A stretch of DNA of 64,000 bases, taken from the NCBI RefSeq assembly GCF_017874215.1, contig NZ_JAGGLB010000014.1, positions 156,692 to 220,691 on the forward strand, read 5' to 3'. Made by a program: the position numbers and the translations under genes. The DNA comes from Paenibacillus eucommiae (GTDB lineage Bacteria; Bacillota; Bacilli; Paenibacillales; NBRC-103111). This document shows, one piece after another, positions 7,454 to 16,392 of this stretch (the first letter of the stretch is position 1; each line of letters begins with the position of its first letter). The notes below the pieces were generated by a model. It made no database searches, was not told where the DNA came from, and saw nothing but the letters and a program-made list of their open reading frames with translations.

Positions 7454-9373
7454 ATGGTAACAAGAATTAATACAGGAGTTTCCGGATTAGACATAGATTC
7501 AATGGTCAGTCAGTTGATGAAGGCCCGGCGACTTCCAGTTGATCAATTAATGCAAAAGAAGCAGGTTATAAGTTGGCAGCGTGATGACTACCGTTCGATT
7601 AATGCCAAGATAGTTGATTTCCGTAATTCCGCATCCGATATGAGATTGCAAACCCCATTTCTTAACAAAAAGGCCGCATCCTCTAATGAAGCCATTCTTT
7701 CCGTAACGGGAACCGCTAATGCAACAGAGGGGATTTACAAGATTAAAGTGAATGCTCTGGCAGAAGCGGCAAAGCTTACATCCAGCGCTAACGTGACCGG
7801 CACCGTAGGGGGGGACCTTTCTAAGAAGATGTCGGAATTGGATCCTAGTTTTGCTTCCAATACTACGCTTACCGTAGGCGGTGCCAAGGGCACAGCTACT
7901 ATAATCATTAAGCCTACAGACACACTTGCTAATGTAGTGAACAATATCAATTCGGAATCCAACAATACTGGTGTGAAGATAAGCTACGATGGCGGTTTAG
8001 ACCGACTGTTTTTTGTTGCAACCTCTACCGGCGCTGAGAAAACATCCAACATTAAGCTGCAGTCAGCCAATGAGGATTTACTGACGGATATATTCAAAAT
8101 GCCACCTGCAGGCGTTACGACGCCGACAACATTCGCAAACACAGTAACGGGTACAGTGGCCTTTGTGGCCGAAAAGACTGACAAAGATGCTGATGACGCA
8201 CCTCCAGTTCCACTGGAAGTTAAGAAAATAGCTCCTGATCTTAAGGCAGAGCAAGTCTTTAAAATCAGTATGGGAGCTTCAGACAGTGCAAGCTTCACGA
8301 TTACCAAAAGTACTTCAATAGGCGAATTAATTGATAAAATTAACAGCTCGGACCTTGGCAAGAAGGGGGTATCTGCTTATTTAAATGAGTCTGGCAAGCT
8401 TGTGATCTTTAACCCTAATAGATCCAATGAATTGAAATTTACTGATGAGACAGATGATGATAGTGATGTGTTGAAATCGCTTGGACTAGAAGCACCGGTA
8501 ACCTCTGGTGATTTTGCCTATACACAAATGAGCAGTGTGGGGAAAGATGCGGAAGTTGAATTCAATGGTGTTACGGGTTTTTATGCCTCAAATACGTTTT
8601 CCATAAGTGGCTTGCAATTCACAGCCAAAAAGGTAGACACGGAAGAAGTAAATGTGTCGGTCGCTCAAGATGTCGATTCGGTGTATAATTCAATCAAAAC
8701 CTTTGTAGATAAGTACAATGATGTGATTGATTCTCTTAATAAGAAAATGCAAGAGAAGAGAGACAGGTCTTACCTGCCACTTACTGACGAGCAGCGTACG
8801 AATATGAAGGAAGATGAAATTAAACGCTGGGAAGAGAAGGCAAGATCGGGTATTCTGCGGAATGATTCGATTCTTAGCTCTGCTTTAAATTCCATGCGGC
8901 TTGCCATATCCAGTCCTGTTAATGGTATTCCGAGCGGGGAGATCAGTATTTTGTCTGATATTGGCATTAAGACTTCGGCTAATTATCTGGAGAATGGGAA
9001 GCTTTATATCGACGAGGCGAAGCTTCGGGACGCGCTTTCGAATAAATCTGATCAAGTTAGAAGGCTCTTTACGGCAGATGGAGGGGATGCCTCTTCGGAG
9101 CGTGGCGATGGTGTCGCGAGGCGTTTGTTCAATGGAGCGAGTAAGGTTTTTTCAGATATATTAACTAAAGCAGGGGCCTCAAACACTTTGGCCGATGATA
9201 GTTTGCTCTCCAAAGACGAAGGTACGTTGGACAAGAAGATATATGATTTCAACAAAAAGCTCTTACTGATCGAAGATCGATACTATAAGCAATTCGGCGC
9301 CATGGAAGCTGCCATTCAGAGAATGCAAGATCAATCTTCTTCACTTATACAGCAGCTGACAGGAAGTAAATAA
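7454..9373 (+). CDS. fliD: FliD, flagellar filament cap (hook-associated protein 2)
   Basis: A 639-residue cap protein that oligomerizes at the filament tip and helps flagellin fold and insert. The N-terminal FliD_N domain starts R-I-N-T-G-V-S-G-L-D-I-D-S-M-V (residues 4-18). The C-terminal FliD_C domain covers about 400-625, with the D-x-V-Y-N-S-I-K-T-F-V-D-K-Y-N signature near 415 and a coiled-coil end (IQRMQDQSSSLIQQLTG). The middle region is longer than in Bacillus FliD (about 500 residues), in step with the oversized flagellin. It follows flaG by 21 bp with an AGGAGGAG site. Confidence 0.95.
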   Translation: MVTRINTGVSGLDIDSMVSQLMKARRLPVDQLMQKKQVISWQRDDYRSINAKIVDFRNSASDMRLQTPFLNKKAASSNEAILSVTGTANATEGIYKIKVNALAEAAKLTSSANVTGTVGGDLSKKMSELDPSFASNTTLTVGGAKGTATIIIKPTDTLANVVNNINSESNNTGVKISYDGGLDRLFFVATSTGAEKTSNIKLQSANEDLLTDIFKMPPAGVTTPTTFANTVTGTVAFVAEKTDKDADDAPPVPLEVKKIAPDLKAEQVFKISMGASDSASFTITKSTSIGELIDKINSSDLGKKGVSAYLNESGKLVIFNPNRSNELKFTDETDDDSDVLKSLGLEAPVTSGDFAYTQMSSVGKDAEVEFNGVTGFYASNTFSISGLQFTAKKVDTEEVNVSVAQDVDSVYNSIKTFVDKYNDVIDSLNKKMQEKRDRSYLPLTDEQRTNMKEDEIKRWEEKARSGILRNDSILSSALNSMRLAISSPVNGIPSGEISILSDIGIKTSANYLENGKLYIDEAKLRDALSNKSDQVRRLFTADGGDASSERGDGVARRLFNGASKVFSDILTKAGASNTLADDSLLSKDEGTLDKKIYDFNKKLLLIEDRYYKQFGAMEAAIQRMQDQSSSLIQQLTGSK

Positions 9374-9397
9374 TTAGCGACTATTGGGAGGATCCTC

Positions 9398-9796
9398 ATG
9401 TTACCGACACAGCCTAACAAATATCTAGAAGCATCGATCCAGACCGCAACCCCTGCGCAATTGCTTATTATGACTTACGATGGCGCTATTCGATTTTGCA
9501 AGCAGGCTATTGAGTCGATTAAAAACAATGAGTTTGATAAATCTCACTATTACTTGTCCAAAACACAGGATATTGTTAAAGAGTTTATTATAACGATGGA
9601 TCGCAGCGTTCCTTTATCCGAGGATTTGCTTCGGCTTTATGATTACTTTCTTACGAAGCTGATTGAAGCGAATGTTAAGAAAGCGACTGCCCCTGTTGAA
9701 GAGGTGCTAAGCTACTTAATCGATTTGAAAGAAACCTGGATTCAAGCAGCCAAGCTGAGCGGAGCGACTAAAGTAGGATCCAAGCAGTATGGATAA
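9398..9796 (+). CDS. fliS: FliS, flagellin export chaperone
   Basis: A 132-residue four-helix protein that binds the C-terminal D0 helix of flagellin in the cytoplasm. Typical FliS features are N-K-Y-L-E-A-S-I-Q-T-A-T-P-A-Q-L-L-I-M-T-Y-x-G-A near the start and a D-Y-F-x-x-K-L-I-E-A-N helix. It lies 24 bp after fliD with a GGGAGG site. Its last 8 bp overlap the next gene, indicating translational coupling. Confidence 0.95.
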   Translation: MLPTQPNKYLEASIQTATPAQLLIMTYDGAIRFCKQAIESIKNNEFDKSHYYLSKTQDIVKEFIITMDRSVPLSEDLLRLYDYFLTKLIEANVKKATAPVEEVLSYLIDLKETWIQAAKLSGATKVGSKQYG

Positions 9797-10127
9797 AACT
9801 TTAAACGAACTGATGTCTCTTACCCAAGACGTAATTGGCCGCATGCCGGTCATTACGTATGAGGAGCTGGAAGAGTTTCTGGATAAGCGTGGCGCACTGA
9901 TCTCTACACTAATTGAGATGGATGTATCTGGAGAAGCGGATATGAAGCTCTACAAGGCTTCTATAGAGAGCGTGCTGGCCTATGACTCACTTATCCAGGA
10001 CCGCATGAATCATCTCAAGCTGCAGGCCAGCAGCGAGCTTATCAAGCTTCAAACAACCCGCAAACAAAAGTCTGGCTACGATTCTGCGGACAATACCGAA
10101 AGTTTATTTTACGATCAAAGAAACTAG
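9789..10127 (+). CDS. FliT-like flagellar chaperone
   Basis: A 112-residue helical protein whose ATG (9789) overlaps the end of fliS by 8 bp. Position and size match FliT, the FliD chaperone, which follows fliS in Bacillus and many other genomes. Sequence identity within the family is low, so the call depends on context and the all-helical pattern (a Y-E-E-L-E-E-F-L-D-K-R-G motif near residue 24). Its C-terminal tail is charged and probably disordered. Confidence 0.65.
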   Translation: MDKTLNELMSLTQDVIGRMPVITYEELEEFLDKRGALISTLIEMDVSGEADMKLYKASIESVLAYDSLIQDRMNHLKLQASSELIKLQTTRKQKSGYDSADNTESLFYDQRN

Positions 10128-10156
10128 ACTTATTTGCAAAGCGATAGCTATACTCA

Positions 10157-10208
10157 GGATCCCACTTGGTACATTAGAAATGTACATGAAGGTGTGGTCC
10201 TTTTTATT
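10157..10208 (+). terminator. terminator after the fliD-fliS-fliT unit
   Basis: An extended imperfect hairpin, AGGATCCCAC... / ...GGTGTGGTCCT with an inner GTACAT/ATGTAC stem, followed by a T run. Confidence 0.8.
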
Positions 10209-10222
10209 TTTTTACCCGGATG

Positions 10223-10302
10223 TTTTCCACATTTTTATTAGAGAAATCTTGTGAATAACTCCACCCCCAGCCTGTGGATAATGTGCATAACTTTGTGTAT
10301 AA
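10223..10302. promoter_or_regulatory. cluster of DnaA-box-like 9-mers
   Basis: On the minus strand the consensus DnaA box TTATCCACA occurs exactly at 10273-10281. One-mismatch boxes lie at 10250-10258 (TTATTCACA), 10282-10290 (TTATGCACA, directly abutting the perfect box) and 10294-10302 (TTATACACA). A looser plus-strand box, TTTTCCACA, is at 10223-10231. Five sites in 80 bp is far above chance. There is no dnaA, dnaN or rpmH nearby, so this is not the origin; a DnaA-titrating or DnaA-regulated cluster is possible. Confidence 0.65.
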
Positions 10303-10395
10303 CTAATGAAAACAAGCTTTCAGGCCGTTAGAAGGCTGTTAAGGAATTGTGAATATGCAAATTTTCTAAATATTTAGCCAAGTTTGTTTTTACAA

Positions 10396-10425
10396 TTGAC
10401 ATGCCAAGCTGGTGAATGTTATATT
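10396..10425 (+). promoter_or_regulatory. sigma-A promoter of the cold-shock gene
   Basis: Perfect -35 TTGACA (10396-10401), an 18-bp spacer, and -10 TATATT (10420-10425) with an extended TG at 10417-10418. Confidence 0.85.
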
Positions 10426-10478
10426 CAAAAAGTAAGCAAGGGCTTACATTTGACTTGAATATGAAGGGAATGTGTCAG

Positions 10479-10676
10479 ATGCAAGGTAAAGTGAAATGGT
10501 TTAACGCTGAGAAGGGCTATGGATTTATTGAGCGCGAAGATGGTGGAGACGTATTCGTTCATTTCTCCGCAATTCAAACGGATGGCTTCAAAACTTTGGA
10601 TGAAGGTCAAGACGTTGAGTTTGATATCGTAGAAGGCGCACGCGGACCTCAGGCCGCTAATGTAACGAAATTGTAA
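10479..10676 (+). CDS. cold-shock protein (CspB/CspA family)
   Basis: A 65-residue single OB-fold (cold-shock domain) RNA/DNA chaperone. It starts MQGKVKWFNAEKGYGFI, with RNP1 K-G-Y-G-F-I and RNP2 V-F-V-H-F, and ends G-P-Q-A-A-N-V-T-K-L. Start ATG 10479 follows a GAAGGGA site. An upstream in-frame start at 10416 would lie inside the promoter and is rejected. It is a single-gene unit between its own promoter and terminator. Confidence 0.95.
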   Translation: MQGKVKWFNAEKGYGFIEREDGGDVFVHFSAIQTDGFKTLDEGQDVEFDIVEGARGPQAANVTKL

Positions 10677-10732
10677 TTTAAACCAGTTGGAGAGAACCTC
10701 TGGAATAGATAGATGAAATAGAACGCTAGCAG

Positions 10733-10763
10733 CACCCTGAAGAAAGCTTCGGGGTGTTTTTTT
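10733..10763 (+). terminator. terminator of the csp gene
   Basis: CACCCTGAAG (10733-10742) pairs with CTTCGGGGTG (10747-10756), followed by seven T. Confidence 0.9.
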
Positions 10764-10814
10764 GTTAGAATTTAGCTTTTAATTTAGCTGTTAAGGTTGG
10801 AATATGAAGGAATT

Positions 10815-10843
10815 TTGAAGGTGGGGTTGGAATGTAGTATACT
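10815..10843 (+). promoter_or_regulatory. sigma-A promoter of hpf
   Basis: TTGAAG (10815-10820), a 17-bp spacer, TATACT (10838-10843), 26 bp before the hpf start. Confidence 0.7.
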
Positions 10844-10869
10844 AGAGTCATGAAGGGAGGCGTTATACA

Positions 10870-11421
10870 ATGAAATTCAGTATTCGCGGTGTACAACTAG
10901 AGGTAACGGAAGCCCTCAGGGACTATGTTGAAAAGAAGTTAACTCGACTGGAGAGGTACTTCGATGCTCCCCTTATTTCTGAAGTAAGTGTAACATTAAG
11001 CGTCATTAAAGGCTTGCAGACGGTGGAGGTTACTATTCCACTAGCAGGTGCAGTACTTAGGGCGGAAGACAAGAACAATGACATGTATGCATCTATTGAT
11101 CTAGTAGTAGACAAGCTGGAAAGACAAATTCGTAAGCATAAAACCAAAGCTAATCGTAAAATTCGTCAGGAAGGCGGGAAGAGGGATCTTTTCAAGGTCG
11201 ATGCGATTGCCGCGACTGTGTATGCGGATGAGGAAGAAGAGTTTGAGCTGGTACGGACAAAGCGTTTTGCTTTGAAGCCAATGGATGTGGAAGAAGCCAT
11301 TTTGCAAATGAATCTGGTTGGACATGCATTCTTTGTTTTCGCCAATATGGATTCTTCTGAAGTTAATGTAGTTTATAAAAGAGAAGATGGAAAGTATGGT
11401 CTAATAGAGCCCGCTAATTAA
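10870..11421 (+). CDS. hpf: long-form ribosome hibernation promoting factor (HPF/RaiA)
   Basis: A 183-residue protein with two domains. The N-terminal S30AE domain (about 1-100) starts MKFSIRGVQLEVTEALRDYVEKKL and binds the 30S decoding region. The C-terminal dimerization domain (about 125-183) contains K-R-F-A-L-K-P-M-D-V-E-E-A and G-H-A-F-F-V-F, and pairs two ribosomes into 100S particles. Length and domain pair match the long HPF of Firmicutes. It lies two genes upstream of secA-prfB, as in many Bacillales. GGGAGG precedes ATG 10870. Confidence 0.95.
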   Translation: MKFSIRGVQLEVTEALRDYVEKKLTRLERYFDAPLISEVSVTLSVIKGLQTVEVTIPLAGAVLRAEDKNNDMYASIDLVVDKLERQIRKHKTKANRKIRQEGGKRDLFKVDAIAATVYADEEEEFELVRTKRFALKPMDVEEAILQMNLVGHAFFVFANMDSSEVNVVYKREDGKYGLIEPAN

Positions 11422-11466
11422 TTACCAAGTTAATACGAAGGACTCATACAGACATAACGATAGAAC

Positions 11467-11503
11467 AAAAGGCTGGATCCGATTTACGGGTCTGGCCTTT
11501 TTC
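11467..11503 (+). terminator. terminator after hpf
   Basis: AAAAGGCTGGATCC pairs imperfectly with GGGTCTGGCCTTTT across a short loop, with a T-rich end. Confidence 0.75.
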
Positions 11504-11691
11504 AAATAGTGTCATGAGCGGCTAATTCCTTTCATGGTTTCTACAATTTTTCCAGTGCGGTTGCGGGTAAATTAAGGTATACTTTTTGAATAGTTATTTA
11601 TTGAGAAAACAGAATGAAGGATTAGAACAGAGAGACGAGCGGGAAATTGAAATATAGTGTCGCAGCATTTTAGATTGAAATCCTTGTTTTG

Positions 11692-11720
11692 TTGCGACAA
11701 GACCGCCAAACTGATACAAT
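11692..11720 (+). promoter_or_regulatory. sigma-A promoter of secA-prfB
   Basis: TTGCGA (11692-11697), a 17-bp spacer, TACAAT (11715-11720), 37 bp before secA. The 190 bp between the hpf terminator and this promoter show no other feature that I can support. Confidence 0.6.
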
Positions 11721-11757
11721 TTAGGGATAAGAAATGTGAGTGGAAAGGGGTTCACCG

Positions 11758-14265
11758 ATGCTAGGACTAGTAAAGAAGATTTTTGGTGATTCCAACGACA
11801 GAGAAATTAAGCGCATGTGGAAAACTGTAGATCGGATTAATGCTCTTGAGCCTTCGCTTACAGTTCTGTCGGATGAGGATTTAAAAGGCAAAACAGAGGA
11901 GTTCAAGCTGCGGCTGGCGAAGGGCGACGAAGATATCGATGATATCCTTCCGGAGGCTTTTGCGGTTGTGCGCGAAGCGTCCAAGCGGACCTTGGGCAAA
12001 CGTCATTACGATGTACAGCTTGTAGGCGGTATGGTGCTTCATGAAGGCCGTATTGCGGAGATGAGAACCGGGGAAGGTAAAACCCTAGTAGGAACTTTAC
12101 CTGTCTATTTGAACGCGCTGCTTGGTCAAGGTGTGCATGTGGTAACCGTCAATGATTACCTGGCACAGCGTGATAGCGCAGAGATGGGGCAGATCTATCA
12201 TTTTCTGGGCTTAACTGTTGGTGTGAATTTACATGATTTAACTCATGATGAGAAGCAGGCGGCTTATGCCTGTGATATTACCTATGGTACAAATAACGAA
12301 TACGGTTTTGACTTTTTGCGTGATAACATGGTGTTGTACAAGGAACAGATGGTGCAGCGTCCACTTTATTTTGCTGTTATTGATGAAGTGGATTCCATTC
12401 TTGTCGATGAGGCGAGAACACCACTGATTATTTCTGGACAAGCTGCTAAATCTACAGATATGTATTACGCGGCTGATCGTTTCATTCAAAGGTTAACTGC
12501 TGAGGATGATTACACCGTTGATATTAAGGTTCGTTCAGTTGCACTAACTGAAGCAGGTGTGGCGAAGGCTGAGCGTGCTTTTGGCATCGAGAATTTATTC
12601 GATCACAGCAATGTCACACTCAACCACCATATTACTCAAGCATTAAAAGCTCGCGTGATTATGCGCAATGAAGTGGACTACGTGGTTCAGGAAGGCGAAG
12701 TCGTCATTGTTGATGAATTTACCGGGAGAATGATGACCGGACGCCGTTATAGCGATGGATTGCATCAGGCGATTGAAGCCAAGGAGCAGCTTGAAGTTCA
12801 GAATGAAAGCATGACCTTGGCTACGATTACTTTCCAGAATTATTTCCGGATGTACCGCAAGCTTTCGGGTATGACGGGTACAGCTAAGACGGAAGAAGAA
12901 GAGTTCAAGAAAATTTACGGGCTGGAAGTTATCGTTGTGCCTACGAATAGACCGATGATCCGTCAGGATATGCCTGATGTGGTCTACAAGTCAGAGAGAG
13001 GCAAATTTAATGCGGTTGTGGAACAAATTGTAGAACGCCACAAGAAAGGTCAACCGATACTGGTGGGAACCATTTCGATTGAAAATTCAGAGCTTTTGTC
13101 AAGCATGCTGAAGAAAAAAGGCGTCGCACATAAAGTCCTAAATGCCAAGTATCACGCTGAAGAAGCTGAAATCATTACACGTGCGGGTCAGGCGAGCGCA
13201 GTTACAATTGCAACGAACATGGCGGGCCGTGGAACGGATATCGTGCTTGGTGAAGAAGTATCCGATATAGGTGGCTTGCATATTATAGGAACAGAGCGTC
13301 ATGAGAGCAGACGGATCGATAACCAGCTGCGCGGCCGTGCAGGACGTCAGGGAGATCCTGGTTCCTCACAGTTCTACCTTTCCTTAGAGGATGAGCTGAT
13401 GAAGCGTTTTGGTGCTGACAACATCATGGCGATGATGGAACGTCTTGGTATGGAAGAAGACCAGCCGATCGAGAGCAAGCTTATCAGTAAAGCGGTAGAA
13501 TCCGCTCAGAAGCGGGTGGAAGGCAACAACTTCGACGTGCGTAAAATCGTACTGCAGTATGACGATGTGATGAACCAGCAGCGCGGCATTATTTATAAAC
13601 AGCGTAAAGAAGTGCTGGAGTCGGCTAACATCCGTGAAATTGCAGAAGGTATGATTAACACAGTCATTGATAAAATAGTTAAAGCCCATTGTCCGAAGGA
13701 AGAAATCCCGGAAGAGTGGGAGCTGAAGGAAGTCGCAGATTTCGTCAACAACACCTTCCTTAAGGAAGATCAGCTGACTGAGAAAGAGATCTGGGGCAAA
13801 GAGCAGGAAGAAATCAGCGCCTACATCAAAGACCTGGTGAGCAAGCGTTATGATGAGCGTGAGGTAGAAATCGGCCAAGAGTTCATGCGGGAATTTGAGA
13901 AGGTCGTTGTGCTGCGCGCGGTCGACAGCAAATGGATGGATCATATCGATGCAATGGACCAATTGCGTCAAGGGATTCATCTGCGGGCTTACGGCGGCAC
14001 GGATCCACTGCGCGAGTATCAGTTCGAAGGCTTCGAAATGTTTAACGAGATGATCGGGAACATTCAGGAAGAAGTCGCTACTTATATTATGAAGGCACAT
14101 GTGGAGAGCAACCTGGAGCGTCAGGCTGTTGCAGAAGGCCAAGCTGTTGATACCAAGAACGAAGCTGGCGGCAAGAAGCCGTTAGTGCGTGAAGACCGAA
14201 TCGGCCGCAATGATCCGTGCCCTTGTGGCAGTGGGAAGAAATTTAAATCCTGTCACGGAAAGTGA
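11758..14265 (+). CDS. secA: SecA, preprotein translocase ATPase
   Basis: An 835-residue motor that drives Sec-dependent export through SecYEG. It starts MLGLVKKIFGD as in Bacillus SecA; ATG 11758 is chosen over the in-frame GTG at 11740 because the AAAGGGG site lies between them. Visible motifs are Walker A M-R-T-G-E-G-K-T, Walker B V-I-D-E-V-D-S-I-L-V-D-E-A, the helicase-type A-T-N-M-A-G-R-G-T-D and R-G-R-A-G-R-Q-G-D segments, and a C-terminal zinc-binding tail C-P-C-G-S-G-K-K-F-K-S-C-H. It is cotranscribed with prfB 30 bp downstream. Confidence 0.97.
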   Translation: MLGLVKKIFGDSNDREIKRMWKTVDRINALEPSLTVLSDEDLKGKTEEFKLRLAKGDEDIDDILPEAFAVVREASKRTLGKRHYDVQLVGGMVLHEGRIAEMRTGEGKTLVGTLPVYLNALLGQGVHVVTVNDYLAQRDSAEMGQIYHFLGLTVGVNLHDLTHDEKQAAYACDITYGTNNEYGFDFLRDNMVLYKEQMVQRPLYFAVIDEVDSILVDEARTPLIISGQAAKSTDMYYAADRFIQRLTAEDDYTVDIKVRSVALTEAGVAKAERAFGIENLFDHSNVTLNHHITQALKARVIMRNEVDYVVQEGEVVIVDEFTGRMMTGRRYSDGLHQAIEAKEQLEVQNESMTLATITFQNYFRMYRKLSGMTGTAKTEEEEFKKIYGLEVIVVPTNRPMIRQDMPDVVYKSERGKFNAVVEQIVERHKKGQPILVGTISIENSELLSSMLKKKGVAHKVLNAKYHAEEAEIITRAGQASAVTIATNMAGRGTDIVLGEEVSDIGGLHIIGTERHESRRIDNQLRGRAGRQGDPGSSQFYLSLEDELMKRFGADNIMAMMERLGMEEDQPIESKLISKAVESAQKRVEGNNFDVRKIVLQYDDVMNQQRGIIYKQRKEVLESANIREIAEGMINTVIDKIVKAHCPKEEIPEEWELKEVADFVNNTFLKEDQLTEKEIWGKEQEEISAYIKDLVSKRYDEREVEIGQEFMREFEKVVVLRAVDSKWMDHIDAMDQLRQGIHLRAYGGTDPLREYQFEGFEMFNEMIGNIQEEVATYIMKAHVESNLERQAVAEGQAVDTKNEAGGKKPLVREDRIGRNDPCPCGSGKKFKSCHGK

Positions 14266-14295
14266 TACGGTATAAATCAGATTGAGGTGTAGAGC

Positions 14296-15406
14296 ATGCT
14301 GGAACCGGAAGTAAAGCACGATCTAAGAGATACCGTTAGACGATTAAACGAATTACGGGGGTCTCTTTGACTTAGATCACAAGCTTGAAGCCATTGGCGA
14401 TTTTGAAGAAAAGATGGCTGCACCTGATTTTTGGGATGATAACGAGAAGGCGCAGAAGACCATTGAAGAGCTAAATGCGATTAAAAGCGTTGTGGAGCAG
14501 TTCAGAGAGCTGTCCGAAGCCTACGAGGACCTCGAGGTTATGGCCCAGCTTGTTGAGGAAGAAGCCGACGAAAGCTTGATTCTGGAAATAACGTCGGGCA
14601 TTTCTTCACTCATTAAGAAGCTAGAGACCTTCGAGCTGCAGCTTCTGCTGAGTCAGCCGTATGATCGTCTCAATGCGATCCTGGAGCTGCATCCGGGTGC
14701 TGGAGGCACAGAGTCGCAGGATTGGGCAGAAATGCTGCTGCGTATGTACCGCCGGTGGGCGGAGAAACGAGACTTCAAGGTCGAGCTGCTCGATTACCTG
14801 CCAGGCGACGAAGCTGGCGTGAAAAGCGTTACGCTCCTTATCAAGGGCTTTAATGCCTATGGCTATCTGAAGGCGGAGAAGGGCGTGCACCGCCTCGTCC
14901 GGATCTCTCCGTTCGACGCATCCGGGCGCCGGCATACCTCCTTCGCTTCATGCGATGTGATGCCGGAAATCGATGACGATACAGAAGTTGAGATTCGCAC
15001 TGAGGATCTCAAGGTGGATACGTATCGGGCCAGTGGCGCCGGGGGCCAACATATTAATACGACCGACTCCGCGGTACGGATTACACATATGCCGACCGGA
15101 GTCGTAGTGACCTGCCAAACACAGCGTTCGCAGATCAAGAACCGGGAACAGGCCATGAAAATGCTTCGTTCCAAGCTGTACGAGAAGAAAATTGAAGAGC
15201 AGGAGAAACATCTCTTGGAAATCCGCGGTGAGCTTTCGGATATTTCTTGGGGCAGTCAAATCCGTTCTTATGTTTTCCATCCTTACAGCATGGTTAAGGA
15301 TCACCGGACTACTGTGGAGACGGGGAATGTAGGCGCCGTGATGGATGGCGATCTGGATCCTTTCATAGATGCTTATCTGCGAAAGCAAATTAATAGAAAT
15401 TCATAA
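14296..15406 (+). CDS. prfB: RF2, peptide chain release factor 2, with programmed +1 frameshift
   Basis: The gene is join(14296..14367, 14369..15406) and yields 369 residues. Frame zero runs from ATG 14296 for 24 codons to an in-frame TGA (14368-14370). A +1 shift on CTT-TGA-C resumes at GAC 14369. Only with the shift does the protein have the normal RF2 N-terminus. RF2 reads UGA and UAA: the S-P-F anticodon tripeptide lies in V-R-I-S-P-F-D-A-S-G-R-R-H, and the catalytic G-G-Q in S-G-A-G-G-Q-H-I-N-T-T. It is paired with secA as in Bacillus and is followed by a terminator. Confidence 0.96.
14356..14371 (+). promoter_or_regulatory. RF2 autoregulatory frameshift site
   Basis: CGGGGGTCTCTTTGAC: an internal Shine-Dalgarno-like GGGGG sits three nucleotides before the CTT slip codon, followed by the poorly terminated UGA-C. 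When RF2 is scarce, ribosomes pause at UGA and shift +1, making more RF2. Confidence 0.93.
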
Positions 15407-15426
15407 AGTGTTCCCTCATGGATCAT

Positions 15427-15456
15427 CCTACACTGTAATAGCAGTGTAGGTTTTTT
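15427..15456 (+). terminator. terminator after prfB
   Basis: Perfect 9-bp stem CCTACACTG / CAGTGTAGG with six T. Confidence 0.93.
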
Positions 15457-15472
15457 GTGAGAGGATGGGTCC

Positions 15473-16351
15473 TTGTTGTCTAGAAAAAATGCGCGCTTCT
15501 CTGTAGCGGCCGAATCCCCTGCCCACAAAGTATTAGAATATTTGATGCTGATCGTGGGATCGCTGATTATGGCGACCAGTTTTAATTTATTTTTGAATCC
15601 GAATCAGATTGCTTCAGGTGGGGTCGCGGGCATCTCGACGATCCTTCACCATGAAACCGGGTTGAACCCGGCTGTTATTCAGTGGGCTATGAACATTCCG
15701 CTTTTAATATTCGGCTTGTGGCTGCTTGATCGGCAATACACCTTGAAAGCCGCCGTAGGGTCTATCATTTTTCCGTTATGCGTGCTGCTGACAAGCCATT
15801 TGGAGGCGCCCACGCATAATCTTTTATTAGCGAGCATTTATGGCGGGATGGGAATTGGCTTAGGGCTGGGGATTGTGTTTCGGGGCAAAGGGTCAACCGG
15901 AGGTCTTGGCTTGGCCGCGCAGATTTTGCAGCTTTACACAGGTATCTCTCTTGGTTTTGCGATTGCGTTATTAGATGGACTTGTCATTGTAACGTCAGGG
16001 TTCGTCTTTACTGCGGAAAATGCGCTGTATGCGCTGATCGGTCTTTTTGTCACGAGCAAAACGATCGATGTCGTACAACTCGGCTTTCGTTATTCCAAGG
16101 TAGTATTTATTATATCGGAACATACGGATGCGATTCGCGAAGCGATTTTATACGATCTTGACCGGGGGCTTACGGAGCTTAATGGCTCTGGAGGGTATAC
16201 AGGCGCAGCCCGCACGATTTTGATGGTGGTAGTAAATCAGAATGAGGTCAGCCGGTTGAAAGCTTTGGTTAAATCTGTGGATGCACAGGCATTTGTAATA
16301 CTTAGCGCTACGAATGAGGTATTGGGTGAAGGCTTCAAGCGTCATGCTTAG
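15473..16351 (+). CDS. YitT family membrane protein (DUF161 / DUF2179)
   Basis: A 292-residue integral membrane protein. The N-terminal half has about six hydrophobic segments, with the family motif N-x-x-x-x-P-N-x-I-A-S-G-G-V-A-G-I-S around residues 39-56 and G-K-G-S-T-G-G at about 138-144. The C-terminal roughly 80 residues form the soluble DUF2179 domain (D-R-G-x-T-x-L-x-G-S-G-G-Y-T-G). The transported substrate of YitT proteins is not established. The start is TTG 15473 (or the adjacent TTG 15476), with an AGGATGGG site upstream. It is a monocistronic unit between the prfB terminator and the arg promoter. Confidence 0.85.
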   Translation: MLSRKNARFSVAAESPAHKVLEYLMLIVGSLIMATSFNLFLNPNQIASGGVAGISTILHHETGLNPAVIQWAMNIPLLIFGLWLLDRQYTLKAAVGSIIFPLCVLLTSHLEAPTHNLLLASIYGGMGIGLGLGIVFRGKGSTGGLGLAAQILQLYTGISLGFAIALLDGLVIVTSGFVFTAENALYALIGLFVTSKTIDVVQLGFRYSKVVFIISEHTDAIREAILYDLDRGLTELNGSGGYTGAARTILMVVVNQNEVSRLKALVKSVDAQAFVILSATNEVLGEGFKRHA

Positions 16352-16392
16352 CATAAGTGGATGTGATTGGAAATAGAATGGAAAAGGAATGG

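Noticed and set aside
10223..10302. The DnaA-box cluster as the chromosomal origin
   Set aside because: No dnaA, dnaN, recF or rpmH is nearby, and no AT-rich unwinding element is clear.
13384..14142. A 252-residue frame antisense to secA
   Set aside because: Pure shadow of the SecA C-terminal coding sequence, without any start signal.
14296..14370. prfB as a pseudogene with an early stop
   Set aside because: The TGA is part of the standard programmed frameshift site and the downstream frame is intact with GGQ and SPF motifs.
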